Assembly: GCA_020848745.1 (NCBI GenBank)
Contig: JADLHM010000141.1
Location: forward strand, 1 to 38,598
Direction: 5' to 3'
Source of the DNA: Deltaproteobacteria bacterium
GTDB taxonomy: Bacteria; Desulfobacterota; Binatia; UTPRO1
Length of the DNA: 38,598 nt
In this document: positions 17,717-26,752 of the stretch, piece after piece
Layout: every line of letters begins with the position of its first letter
How positions within the stretch are numbered: position 1 is the first letter of the stretch
Position numbers and translations under genes: made by a program
The notes under the pieces: generated by a model
What the model was told of the DNA's origin: nothing
What the model saw: the letters and a program-made list of their open reading frames with translations, nothing else
Databases searched by the model: none

Positions 17717-18166
17717 TCACTCGACGCGCGCGCGGCGCCGCCAGGCGTCGAGCACGCCGGCGAAGCTCGCCCGCAACGTGGCCGGTAAGCCGTCGAGGTC
17801 GGTCGCCGCGGGCGGTGGCGGGCAGGTCGGCGCGGGCGCGCGCCGCGCCGGCGTCGGGGCCGCGGCGCGGCCCTCGGTCAGTACGAGAAAGAGATCGTCG
17901 ACGAGCGGCCGCGTCAGGCGCTCGTTCAGGGCGGCGACGATGCCGCGCTTCAAGAGGTTCAGCTCCTGCATCCAAGGGGCGCTCGACACCGCGACGACGA
18001 GCGTCCGGCCGCGCAGGCGGACGGGCTCCGCGCGGCGTGCGATGGCCGCGCCGACCGCATCGCTCCAGACCCGCCAGATGGCGCTCGCGCCGGGCGTCCC
18101 GAGGACGCGGTCGAGGCAGGTTTCGAGCACTCCGTCGATGCTCGCAGGCTCGCGGCGCGGGCTCAC
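17717..18166 (-). CDS. dciA: DciA-like DUF721 protein, putative helicase loader
   Basis: This 149-residue protein matches the DUF721/DciA pattern: AIWRVWSDAVGAAIARRAEPVRLRGRTLVVAVSSAPWMQELNLLK region covers about residues 25-70, with the conserved W..AVG..I and W..EL..L.. spacing. DciA is the widespread ancestral loader of the replicative helicase DnaB. The C-terminal half is Pro/Ala-rich and ends in a short basic helix. The start is GTG at 18166, since no ATG precedes the conserved region in frame nearby. It is divergent from nrdJ, so the two may share control, although that is an inference. The downstream hydrolase and transporter are probably in the same transcript. Confidence 0.82.
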   Translation of the reverse strand: MSPRREPASIDGVLETCLDRVLGTPGASAIWRVWSDAVGAAIARRAEPVRLRGRTLVVAVSSAPWMQELNLLKRGIVAALNERLTRPLVDDLFLVLTEGRAAAPTPARRAPAPTCPPPPAATDLDGLPATLRASFAGVLDAWRRRARVE

Positions 18167-18229
18167 GCGGCGGTCCTTAGCGTGAGCGTCGCCATGGAGA
18201 AAGCCTTGCGGATCGCGACGATTTTTTTC

Positions 18230-18257
18230 TTGACAGGCTGTCCATTCCTTGTGTACT
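18230..18257 (+). promoter_or_regulatory. Sigma70-like promoter of nrdJ
   Basis: The -35 TTGACA (18230-18235) is a perfect match. After a 16-base spacer comes TGTACT (18252-18257), four of six consensus bases. It would start transcription near 18264, giving a leader of about 107 bases to the ATG at 18371. Confidence 0.6.
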
Positions 18258-18319
18258 GACCCGCCTCGCTCTACAACATCTTGATGGTTCGCGGGTCGAA
18301 GCCAAGTCGTGTCACGGAT

Positions 18320-18340
18320 CGCTCCGAGCAGCTCGGAGCG
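18320..18340 (+). repeat. Perfect inverted repeat in the nrdJ leader
   Basis: CGCTCCGAG (18320-18328) and CTCGGAGCG (18332-18340) are exact reverse complements around the loop CAG. In RNA this gives a stable 9-bp hairpin between the promoter and the Shine-Dalgarno. It has no U-run, so it is not an intrinsic terminator; an operator or a leader structure are possible. Confidence 0.55.
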
Positions 18341-18370
18341 CCGCAAAACCAGCAAATCGAGGGTCGTGCC

Positions 18371-21091
18371 ATGGAAAATGGGGTGGCGGTGGGCGGCATG
18401 GACGGGGCGGCGGAGGCGCAACGGATGGCGTTCGGAGAGGAGGCTCCGGCGGAGGGGCGATCGGGCCTCGCGATCAAGCGCTATTTCACGCAGGCCGGCC
18501 TGGATCCGTTCGCGAACGTGGAGTGGGAGCGACGGAGCGCGGTCATCTACGGAGAGAAGGGCGAGGTCGTCTTCGAGCAACACGAGGTCGAGATCCCGAA
18601 GGCCTGGACGCAGCTCGCGACCAACGTCGTGGTCTCGAAGTACTTCCGGGGTCCGCTCGGGACGCCGCAGCGCGAGACGAGCGTTCGTCAGCTGATCGGG
18701 CGCGTCGTCGGAACGATCCGCTCGTGGGGCACCGCGCAGGGCTACTTCGCGACGCCCGCCGACGCGGCGGTCTTCGCGGACGAGCTCACGCACCTCCTGC
18801 TCCACCAGAAGGCCTGCTTCAACAGCCCGGTCTGGTTCAACGTCGGCGTCGAGGCGAAGCCGCAATGCAGCGCCTGCTTCATCCTCTCCGTCGAGGACAC
18901 CATGGACTCGATCCTCGACTGGTACCGCCGCGAGGGCGTCATCTTCAAAGGCGGCTCCGGCTCGGGGGTGAACCTCTCGAAGCTCCGTTCGTCGAAAGAG
19001 CGGCTGGTCGGCGGCGGAACGGCGTCGGGTCCGGTCTCCTTCATGAAGGCGGCCGACGCGTCGGCGGGCGTCATCAAGTCGGGCGGGAAGACGCGGCGGG
19101 CGGCCAAGATGGTCGTCCTGAACGTCGACCACCCCGACGTCATGGAGTTCATCGCCTGCAAGACCGAGGAGGAGCGTAAGGCGCGGGCCCTGATCGCGGC
19201 CGGCTACGACAGCTCGCTCGACGGCGCGGCGTATGGATCGGTCGCGTTCCAGAACGCCAACAACTCGGTGCGGGTGACGGACGCCTTCATGAGCGCCGTC
19301 ATTTCCGACGGCGACTGGCAGACGAGGTTCGTGCGGACCGGCGAGGTGGCGGAGACGTTCCGCGCCCGCGACGTCATGCGCGCCATCTCCGAGAACGCGC
19401 ACGCCTGCGGCGATCCGGGTCTCCAGTTCGACACGACCATCAACGACTGGCACACCTGCCCGGCGAGCGGCCGCATCAACGCGTCGAATCCGTGCAGCGA
19501 GTACATGCACCTCGACAACTCGGCCTGTAACCTCTCGTCGCTGAACCTCATGAAGTTCGTCGGCGCGACGGGCGATTTCGACGTCGACGCGGTCAAGCAC
19601 GCCGTCGACGTGATGATCACCGCACAGGACATCCTCGTCGACAACTCGAGCTATCCGACGCCGGAGATCGAGAAGAACGCGCACGCGTTCCGCGAGCTCG
19701 GGCTCGGCTACGCCAATCTCGGCGCGCTCCTGATGTCGCTCGGTCTCCCGTACGACTCCGAGGCGGGTCGGCAGTACGCGGCGGCCGTGACGGCGCTCGT
19801 GTGCGGCGAGGCGTATCTCCAGTCGGCGCGCATCGCCGGCGGGATGGGACCGTTCGCGGGCTACGGACCGAATCGCGAGCCGATGCAGCGGGTGATCGGC
19901 AAGCACCGCGCGGCGGCGCACAAGATCGACCCGTCGCTCGTGCCGCTCGAGCTGTTGAGCGAGTCGCGGCGGGTGTGGGACGAGGCGTACGCGCTCGGCG
20001 AGAAACAGGGATTCCGGAACTCGCAGGCGACCGTGTTGGCGCCGACGGGAACCATCGCGTTCATGATGGACTGCGACACGACCGGAATCGAGCCCGACAT
20101 CGCGCTCGTGAAGTACAAGAAGCTGGTCGGCGGCGGCATGCTGAAGATCGTCAACATGACGATCCGGCGCGCGCTCACCCGGCTCGGGTACGAGAGCCGC
20201 GAGATCCAGGACATCCTCGAGTACATCGAGGAGCAGGAGACGATCGAGGGGGCGCCGCACCTCGAGGACGAGCACCTCGCCGTCTTCGACTGCGCGTTCA
20301 AGCCACAGCGCGGGGCGCGCTCGATCCACTACCTTGGCCACATCCGCATGATGGGCGCGGCACAGCCCTTCATCTCGGGCGCCATCTCCAAGACCGTCAA
20401 CATGCCCGCCGACGCCACGGTCGACGACGTGACCGAGGCGTATCTCGAGGCCTGGCGCGACGGCCTCAAGGCGATCGCGATCTACCGCGACGGTTGCAAG
20501 CAGACGCAGCCGCTCAACACGGGCAAGACCGTCGAGGTGGCGAAAGTCGAGGCGCGGCCGACGCGGCGTCGGCTACAGAACGACTGCAAGTCCGAGCGCC
20601 ACAAGTTCGAGATCGCCGGGCACGAGGGGTATATCCACGTCGGGTTCTACGAGGACGGCACCCCGGGCGAGATCTTCATCAAGATGGCGAAGGAAGGCAG
20701 CACCATCTCCGGCTTGATGGATACGATCGCGACGCTCACGTCCATGGCGCTCCAGTACGGCGTGCCGCTCGAGGTCCTCGTCAACAAGTTCGCGCACGTC
20801 CGCTTCGAGCCCTCCGGGTTCACCAAGAATCCGGAGATCCCGATGGCGAAGTCGCTGACCGACTATATCTTCCGCTTCCTCGGCTCGCGCCACTTGTCGG
20901 CCGAGCAGCGGCGGGAAGTCGGGCTCGCCGAGGTCGTCACGGCCGAGATCGAGGGCGGTGCGCGATCGAGTGTCGTGAGCTTCAGTCCGCAGGCCGACGC
21001 GCCGAGTTGCTCCGATTGCGGCGCGATCATGGTGCGCAACGGCAGTTGCTACAAATGTCTCAACTGCGGCTCCACGAGCGGTTGCTCGTGA
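18371..21091 (+). CDS. nrdJ: Vitamin B12-dependent (class II) ribonucleotide reductase
   Basis: The enzyme reduces ribonucleotides to deoxyribonucleotides using adenosylcobalamin, independent of oxygen. The ATG at 18371 has GAGGG seven bases upstream, giving 906 residues; an ATG at 18284 has no Shine-Dalgarno. The N-terminal motif IKRYFTQAGLDPF leads to SPVWFNVG and the redox-active region KPQCSACFILS (Cys166 and Cys169). The active-site radical loop is NPCSEY at residues 373-378 with Asn, Cys and Glu in the expected spacing. A TSCPD domain follows (about 740-860: DCKSERHKFEI, TISGLMDTIATLTSMALQYG). The last 30 residues carry a zinc-ribbon-like CSDCGAIMVRNGSCYKCLNC. It is the only nucleotide reductase in the window. 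No cobalamin riboswitch is visible in the short leader. Confidence 0.95.
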   Translation: MENGVAVGGMDGAAEAQRMAFGEEAPAEGRSGLAIKRYFTQAGLDPFANVEWERRSAVIYGEKGEVVFEQHEVEIPKAWTQLATNVVVSKYFRGPLGTPQRETSVRQLIGRVVGTIRSWGTAQGYFATPADAAVFADELTHLLLHQKACFNSPVWFNVGVEAKPQCSACFILSVEDTMDSILDWYRREGVIFKGGSGSGVNLSKLRSSKERLVGGGTASGPVSFMKAADASAGVIKSGGKTRRAAKMVVLNVDHPDVMEFIACKTEEERKARALIAAGYDSSLDGAAYGSVAFQNANNSVRVTDAFMSAVISDGDWQTRFVRTGEVAETFRARDVMRAISENAHACGDPGLQFDTTINDWHTCPASGRINASNPCSEYMHLDNSACNLSSLNLMKFVGATGDFDVDAVKHAVDVMITAQDILVDNSSYPTPEIEKNAHAFRELGLGYANLGALLMSLGLPYDSEAGRQYAAAVTALVCGEAYLQSARIAGGMGPFAGYGPNREPMQRVIGKHRAAAHKIDPSLVPLELLSESRRVWDEAYALGEKQGFRNSQATVLAPTGTIAFMMDCDTTGIEPDIALVKYKKLVGGGMLKIVNMTIRRALTRLGYESREIQDILEYIEEQETIEGAPHLEDEHLAVFDCAFKPQRGARSIHYLGHIRMMGAAQPFISGAISKTVNMPADATVDDVTEAYLEAWRDGLKAIAIYRDGCKQTQPLNTGKTVEVAKVEARPTRRRLQNDCKSERHKFEIAGHEGYIHVGFYEDGTPGEIFIKMAKEGSTISGLMDTIATLTSMALQYGVPLEVLVNKFAHVRFEPSGFTKNPEIPMAKSLTDYIFRFLGSRHLSAEQRREVGLAEVVTAEIEGGARSSVVSFSPQADAPSCSDCGAIMVRNGSCYKCLNCGSTSGCS

Positions 21092-21110
21092 GTCTCGAAG
21101 CAGGGTCCGC

Positions 21111-21139
21111 CGTCGCGATGGCTCCGGAGCGTCGCGACG
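21111..21139. repeat. Nested hairpin after nrdJ
   Basis: CGTCGCGA (21111-21118) pairs with TCGCGACG (21132-21139), and the loop itself holds the palindrome GCTCCGGAGC (21121-21130). A further 7-bp hairpin spans the nrdJ stop (21073-21090). These are likely 3'-end RNA structures. Confidence 0.5.
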
Positions 21140-21223
21140 TGGAGGGGGAACGGGAATCGGTGGGGAACTGAGGCGGTGGTCGAGTTCCCGGAGCCTCGTT
21201 GTGGTCGTGGTGGCCGGGGGAAA

Positions 21224-21262
21224 ACGAGAGCCGGTACGTGACCGACACGTACCGGCTCTCGT
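21224..21262. terminator. Long perfect hairpin between nrdJ and gcvH
   Basis: A 17-bp perfect stem (21224-21240 with 21246-21262) closes on the 5-base loop ACCGA, with arms reading ACGAGAGCCGGTACGTG and its complement. No T-run follows, so it is a hairpin-only or factor-assisted terminator, or an RNA stabiliser. It lies within the 264-base gap and precedes the gcvH promoter. Confidence 0.6.
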
Positions 21263-21301
21263 CGTTGTGGCTGGCCGCGTACGGCGCGGGCGACTGCTCC
21301 C

Positions 21302-21329
21302 TTGACAGCGAAAAGCGGCACCCTATAAG
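21302..21329 (+). promoter_or_regulatory. Sigma70-like promoter of gcvH
   Basis: TTGACA (21302-21307, perfect) is followed after 16 bases by TATAAG (21324-21329, five of six). The expected start near 21336 gives a leader of about 20 bases containing the Shine-Dalgarno GAGGGG (21344-21349). Confidence 0.75.
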
Positions 21330-21355
21330 GGCCGCATGATCACGAGGGGCTGCGC

Positions 21356-21742
21356 ATGGCCGATACGTTGAAGTTCACGAACGATCATCTCTGGCTACGC
21401 ATTGACGGATCGCGTGCGCACGTCGGCATCTCGGAGCATGCTCAGGGAGAGCTCGGTGAGATCATCGCCATCGAGCTTCCGGACGTGGGAGACGAGGTGG
21501 AGAAGGGGGAGTCCTTTGGTGAGCTCGAGTCCGTCAAGACGGTGAACGAACTCATCGCTCCCGTTTCCGGTCAGGTGGTCGCTATCAACACCGAGCTCGA
21601 CGATCATCCGACCATCGTCAACGAGGATCCGTATCACGAAGGGTGGCTGATCGAGGTCGAGATCAACGACAGCTCCGAGCTCGAATCCCTTCTGGACGCC
21701 GACGAGTACGACGAGCTGGTTTCGGGCGAGGAAGAGGCGTGA
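21356..21742 (+). CDS. gcvH: Glycine cleavage system H protein
   Basis: GcvH carries the lipoyl arm that shuttles the aminomethyl group between the P, T and L proteins of glycine cleavage. The 128 residues have the family shape: N-terminal KFTNDHLWLRIDG, the HVGISEHAQGELGEI hairpin, and the lipoylation motif ELESVKTVNEL with Lys61, close to the usual ESVKAVSDL. The tail is acidic and ends EEEA, longer than the core. The gcvT and gcvP genes are not adjacent, so the protein may serve a complex encoded elsewhere, or act in lipoate transfer. It has its own promoter and is translationally coupled (GTGA) to the downstream methyltransferase. Confidence 0.95.
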   Translation: MADTLKFTNDHLWLRIDGSRAHVGISEHAQGELGEIIAIELPDVGDEVEKGESFGELESVKTVNELIAPVSGQVVAINTELDDHPTIVNEDPYHEGWLIEVEINDSSELESLLDADEYDELVSGEEEA

Positions 21743-22466
21743 TCCTCGGGCTTCGGCCCGCGCTCCTCACGCTCGCGCTCTCGCTTGCTTCGTTCGTCGC
21801 TCCGCTCGGATCGTCGCGCGCGGCCGACGGCAGCGCGCTCGATGCGCGGCTTTCGGCGCGCGGCATACGCGACGCCCGTGTGCTCGAAGCGTTTGCGCGC
21901 GTTCCCCGCGACGCCTTCGTTCCGGAGGATGCGCTCGAACGGCGCTTCGACGACAAGCCGCTGCCCCCGACCTTCACGCAGGTCATCTCGCAACCCTATC
22001 TGCTGGCGCGGATGATCGAGCTGGTGCAGCCGAAGGCGGACACGCGCGTGCTCGAGGTCGGCACCGGCACGGGGTACGCCGCCGCACTCCTCGCCGAGCT
22101 CGCCGCCGAGGTCTTCTCGGTTGGCGTCATTCCCGAATCCGCGGCGACCGCGCGCCTGCGGTTGGCGCGCGAGGGATACCAGAACGTGCACGTGAAGGTC
22201 GGCGACGGCTCGCTCGGCTGGCGTGAGTACGGTCCGTACGACGCGGTCATCGTCACGTCGATCGGTCCCCGCGTGCCGCCCGCGCTCATCGAGCAATTGG
22301 TCGAGGGTGGGGTGCTGGTGATGCCGGTCGGCCCGCCGCGCGGGAGGCAGGTGTTGCTGCGGGGCGTGAAGAAGGGGTTCAAGCTGCGCGCCAAGGAAGT
22401 GGCGGAGCTTCAACCCGGAGGCGGTTCGGCCGCTCCTCGGCCGCCTGCGCGTGGCCCGGGACGAGG

Positions 22467-24169
<1,703 letters not shown>

Positions 24170-24173
24170 GAGT

Positions 24174-24218
24174 CTCCGCACGGACCGGCCTTCCAGCTCG
24201 GATCCGATCCGTGCGGAG
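24174..24218. terminator. Inverted repeat after eno
   Basis: CTCCGCACGGA (24174-24184) is matched exactly by TCCGTGCGGAG (24208-24218) around a 23-base loop. It lies right after the eno stop, but no T-run follows. A factor-assisted terminator or an mRNA 3' structure is likely. Confidence 0.5.
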
Positions 24219-24384
24219 CTTCCCTCGGAATTCGCCCGCGTCCGGTCCATGTTTCTGAGCTGGTTTAAAACGCTCTGTTACTCTTTCCCCCAGGGAGGGG
24301 TGAACGCGATTTTAAGCTCGCGAGTGTCTCCCGACATGACTCTGATTCTCCATCGGAATTCAGTTCCAAAATGCAATTTTTCTC

Positions 24385-24414
24385 TTGACATGCGCTACAG
24401 CACTTTCCTATGAT
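24385..24414 (+). promoter_or_regulatory. Near-consensus sigma70 promoter of the 25-residue peptide gene
   Basis: TTGACA (24385-24390, perfect) is followed after 18 bases by TATGAT (24409-24414, five of six). The surroundings are AT-rich and the downstream gene has a strong Shine-Dalgarno. This is one of the best promoter matches in the window. Confidence 0.75.
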
Positions 24415-24511
24415 GCCATCCGGTTGAGTGGTGGGGTGGCTGTGGATCGGGGGAGCGCTCGCCTGAGCGAACCTAGGGTCAAACGCAGCTAACGTTTTTG
24501 AGGAGGTGCCT

Positions 24512-24589
24512 ATGGCAGCCAAGAAGAAAGCGTCCAAGGCCAAGAAGAAAGCGCCGGCCAAGAAGGGCGCTGCCAAGAAGAAGAAGTAG
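24512..24589 (+). CDS. 25-residue Lys/Ala-rich histone-H1-like basic peptide
   Basis: The reading frame ATG (24512) to TAG (24587-24589) encodes 25 residues with 13 lysines and 8 alanines, in KKKA/AKKK blocks with one Pro, one Ser and one Gly. It is preceded at 24500-24507 by GAGGAGGT, an essentially ideal Shine-Dalgarno with a suitable spacing. Upstream is a near-consensus promoter and downstream is a strong terminator, so it has its own transcription unit. The composition resembles the tails of histone H1 and bacterial histone-like proteins and implies binding to nucleic acid or another polyanion. There is no acidic residue. Small RNA function for the transcript, with an incidental reading frame, is an alternative. 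I assign no specific role. Confidence 0.72.
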   Translation: MAAKKKASKAKKKAPAKKGAAKKKK

Positions 24590-24663
24590 CTTCTTCTCTT
24601 CAGTTCTGTTCGCAGCGAGAAGTTCTCGTAGCGTGTAGTTTCCGTCTGGACTCAGGCGAGGTG

Positions 24664-24682
24664 TAGAGCCCCCTGGGCTCTA
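24664..24682 (+). repeat. Small hairpin in the 3' UTR of the peptide transcript
   Basis: TAGAGCCC (24664-24671) pairs with GGGCTCTA (24675-24682) around CCT, an exact 8-bp stem. It sits 9 bases before the terminator hairpin, making a tandem structure. Confidence 0.5.
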
Positions 24683-24691
24683 TGGAAAAAG

Positions 24692-24722
24692 GCCCTTCGG
24701 CTTCCCGTCGAAGGGCTTTTTT
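24692..24722 (+). terminator. Intrinsic (Rho-independent) terminator
   Basis: GCCCTTCG (24692-24699) pairs perfectly with CGAAGGGC (24709-24716) over a 9-base loop and is followed by six Ts (24717-24722). An A-run (24686-24690) on the other side would allow function in both directions. It ends the peptide transcript and lies only 9 bases before the next ATG. Confidence 0.85.
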
Positions 24723-24731
24723 CATGTTCCG

Positions 24732-25502
24732 ATGCCGACCGATCTCTCCGGAATCACCGTCGACGTCGCGCGCGCCGAGGCATCCCGCTTCCGGCACCCG
24801 CTGTTGCTGCTGCACGGGTTGTGGACCGGAGGATGGATCTGGCGCGATTTCTCCGCGTACCTCGCGCATCGCGGATGGGACGCATGGGTTCCGTCCTTCC
24901 TTTCCGGACGCGAGGCGCCCGGCGTGGAGAGCCGCCGGCGCGCGCTCCTCGATGTCTGTCGTGATCTTCCCGCTCCGCCGGTCGTCGTGGCGCACGACGC
25001 CGGCTTGGTGTTCGCCGATCTCATCGCCCGTGATCTCCCCCTGCCGGCAATCGTCGCGATCGCACCGCTCGCGCTCCGTCGCCCGGCCGTCTGGAATCGG
25101 CCGCGCTGGTGGAGCGCCGCGCTCGGAGGAGACCGGGTCGCACCGCCGGAAGGTGCGGCGGATCCGTTCGCGAGCGGGATTTCCGAAGCGGACGTCCGCC
25201 GTCTGCGAACCGATTCGGGAGAGCTCTTTCGGCGCGTGGGCTTACGGGAGCGCGAGCCGGGACGGCTCGTGCTCCCCGGGCTCGTGGTGGCCGCGGAGGC
25301 GGATCCCGCGGCGCGGCTCGCGGACTGTCGAGGTCTCGCCGCGCAACGATCCTGGGACTTGAGGATCCAGGCGGTCTCCAGTCATTTCCCGATGCTCGGC
25401 CGTTCGGCGACCCGTCTCGCGGACAGCGTCCATCGCTGGATCGTGCGGACGCTCGGCGCCGACCTCCTCGCCTGGGTCGAGGACGATGAGCCCGACGAGT
25501 GA
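24732..25502 (+). CDS. Alpha/beta hydrolase with aspartate nucleophile motif
   Basis: This 256-residue protein has the alpha/beta hydrolase fold: PLLLLHGLWTGGWIWRDF carries the oxyanion HG, and the elbow reads VVVAHDAGLVF, so Asp89 takes the place of the usual serine. Aspartate at this position is typical of epoxide hydrolases and haloalkane dehalogenases (HDWG-type). A candidate acid is in VVAAEADPAARL and a histidine base is in VSSHFPML. The cap region is short. The tail is acidic (EDDEPDE). The ATG lies 9 bases after the T-run of a strong terminator, and there is no Shine-Dalgarno. Expression may therefore depend on read-through or on a start upstream. Substrate unknown. Confidence 0.8.
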   Translation: MPTDLSGITVDVARAEASRFRHPLLLLHGLWTGGWIWRDFSAYLAHRGWDAWVPSFLSGREAPGVESRRRALLDVCRDLPAPPVVVAHDAGLVFADLIARDLPLPAIVAIAPLALRRPAVWNRPRWWSAALGGDRVAPPEGAADPFASGISEADVRRLRTDSGELFRRVGLREREPGRLVLPGLVVAAEADPAARLADCRGLAAQRSWDLRIQAVSSHFPMLGRSATRLADSVHRWIVRTLGADLLAWVEDDEPDE

Positions 25503-25517
25503 ACCGCTCGACCCCAC

Positions 25518-25546
25518 TTTACTCTATGAAACAGATTAGATATCAG
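25518..25546 (+). promoter_or_regulatory. Possible promoter of the SCP2 gene
   Basis: TTTACT (25518-25523) and TATCAG (25541-25546) are separated by 17 bases in the 90-base gap before the SCP2 gene. Both boxes are only partial matches, but the region is AT-richer than the flanks. Confidence 0.35.
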
Positions 25547-25592
25547 CCTCCCGTTCAACCACTCCACTCTCAGCAGTGTAAGGAGGCTTTCG

Positions 25593-25928
25593 ATGCCACG
25601 ACCATTTACCAACACGAAGGACGTGATGGCGGACATGCCGAACGTGTTCAACGCCGGCGCCGCGAAGGGTTTGAAGGCCGTCTACCAGTTCGATCTGACT
25701 GGGGACAACGGCGGCAAGTACAACCTCGCCATCGATGACGGCAAGCTGACGACCGGCGAAGGCTCGCATGCGTCGCCGAACATCACGATCACCATGGCGG
25801 CGAGCGACTACCTCGACATGGTGAACGGAAAGCTGAACCCGCAGATGGCGTTCATGAGCGGCAAGCTCAAGATCGCGGGCGACATGGGCCTCGCGATGAA
25901 GATGCAGCAGCTCTTCCCGATGAGCTGA
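25593..25928 (+). CDS. SCP2 sterol-carrier-domain protein
   Basis: This 111-residue protein is a stand-alone SCP2 domain. It has the strands AVYQFDLTG, KYNLAIDDG and ITITMAASDYLDMVNGKL, then the conserved AFMSGKLKIAGDMGLAMKMQQLF ending region. SCP2 domains bind lipids or acyl-CoAs in a hydrophobic tunnel. There is no signal peptide, so it is cytoplasmic. AAGGAGG lies seven bases before the ATG, which is clearly the right start. The nearest lipid-related genes are the patatin at 26989 and the broken enoyl-CoA hydratase at 37755, neither in the same operon. Its ligand is not deducible. Confidence 0.9.
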   Translation: MPRPFTNTKDVMADMPNVFNAGAAKGLKAVYQFDLTGDNGGKYNLAIDDGKLTTGEGSHASPNITITMAASDYLDMVNGKLNPQMAFMSGKLKIAGDMGLAMKMQQLFPMS

Positions 25929-25953
25929 GCGCTCGCGACGAGCCTTGCGTTAC

Positions 25954-25992
25954 CCGAGGGGGGCCCGACCGCGATGGACGGGCTCCCCTCGG
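25954..25992. terminator. Strong hairpin between convergent SCP2 and cysH genes
   Basis: CCGAGGGGGGCCCG (25954-25967) pairs with CGGGCTCCCCTCGG (25979-25992) with one G-U pair, over an 11-base loop. A T-rich but short tail (TCGTTT) follows. It probably ends transcripts from one or both sides. Confidence 0.6.
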
Positions 25993-26029
25993 TCGTTTCA
26001 GGGGCGTCCGGCGCGGCGCGGCCGCGAAA

Positions 26030-26752
26030 TCAGATGTCGCGGCCGCGATCGTTGAAGGCGCTGTGGATGCCGCACTCGATCTTGTCCCGGCCGGCCCACC
26101 GTCCGGCGCGCTCGTCCTCCCCCGCGAGCACGGGTCGCGTACAGGGGGCACAGCCGATGCTGGCGTAGCCGCGTTCGAAGAGCGGATGCAGCGGCAGGTC
26201 GTGGCGCTGCATGTACTCGTAGGTGTCACGGGCGCGCCATCGGACCAGCGGGTTCACCTTCATGATCCCGTTCTTCAGCTCCTCGATCACGGGCAAGGCA
26301 TTGCGGGTGGCGGCCTGGTCGCGGCGCCGACCGTTCATCCAGGCGCGCACGTTTCTGAGGGCCCGCCGCAGCGGCTCGACCTTGTTGATCTCGCAGCAGC
26401 GATCGGGGTCGTGGCGAAAGAGGTCGGGCCCGTGCGCGCGCTCGACGTCTTCCTTGCCGACGGCCGGCGCGACCTCCACGAGATTGAATCCGAGGCGTTC
26501 GACGAGAAGGTCGCGATACGCCAGGGTCTCGGGGAAGTGGTAGCCCGTGTTGATGAAGACGACCGGGGTCGCCGGCGCGATCGACTGCAGCATGTGGGTG
26601 AGCACGACGCCTTCGTGCTGGAAGGAGCAGGTGAGAACGGCGTCGGGGGCGTATCGGTCGACCGTCCACTGGAGGATCTCGGCGGGCTCGGCTTCCTCGA
26701 AACGGAGGGCCAGGGCCGCGACGTCCTCTTCATGGGGGGCGACTTTCAACAT
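26030..26752 (-). CDS. cysH: Adenylylsulfate (APS) reductase, thioredoxin-dependent
   Basis: The enzyme reduces adenylylsulfate to sulfite in assimilatory sulfate reduction. The 240 residues contain the PP-loop-like start region with the segment LTCSFQHEGVVL, the FINTGYHFPETL region, and the two cysteine pairs of the [4Fe-4S] cluster: RCCEINK and GCAPCTRPV. Cluster-carrying members generally reduce APS; PAPS reductases lack these cysteines. The catalytic cysteine motif KIECGIH closes the protein. No cysNDC, cysI or cysJ neighbours are in the window, so the pathway is completed elsewhere. An ATG at 26752 is used; the 236 bases upstream hold no other gene. Confidence 0.93.
   Translation of the reverse strand: MLKVAPHEEDVAALALRFEEAEPAEILQWTVDRYAPDAVLTCSFQHEGVVLTHMLQSIAPATPVVFINTGYHFPETLAYRDLLVERLGFNLVEVAPAVGKEDVERAHGPDLFRHDPDRCCEINKVEPLRRALRNVRAWMNGRRRDQAATRNALPVIEELKNGIMKVNPLVRWRARDTYEYMQRHDLPLHPLFERGYASIGCAPCTRPVLAGEDERAGRWAGRDKIECGIHSAFNDRGRDI

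Larger units (their letters stand above)
24170..24511. other. Non-coding region upstream of the Lys/Ala peptide gene
   Basis: This 342-base stretch is distinctly AT-richer than its surroundings (for example the part around 24260-24420). It holds the eno hairpin, an AT-rich stretch that could act as an UP element, the promoter at 24385-24414 and an untranslated leader of about 90 bases. A weak 5-bp hairpin (24481-24497) sits just before the Shine-Dalgarno. I see no tRNA or protein gene in it. Confidence 0.55.

Noticed and set aside
18264-18370. Cobalamin riboswitch upstream of nrdJ
   Set aside because: The leader is only about 107 bases, and no B12-box-like conserved sequence is visible.
18284-18371. 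nrdJ start at ATG 18284
   Set aside because: No Shine-Dalgarno precedes it, and the added residues would cover the leader hairpin. ATG 18371 has GAGGG at the right distance. Translation from 18284 cannot be excluded.
24265-24576. 103-codon minus-strand frame starting inside the Lys/Ala peptide gene
   Set aside because: Its hydrophobic start is just the complement of Lys/Ala codons, and it runs against the promoter and leader of the plus-strand unit.
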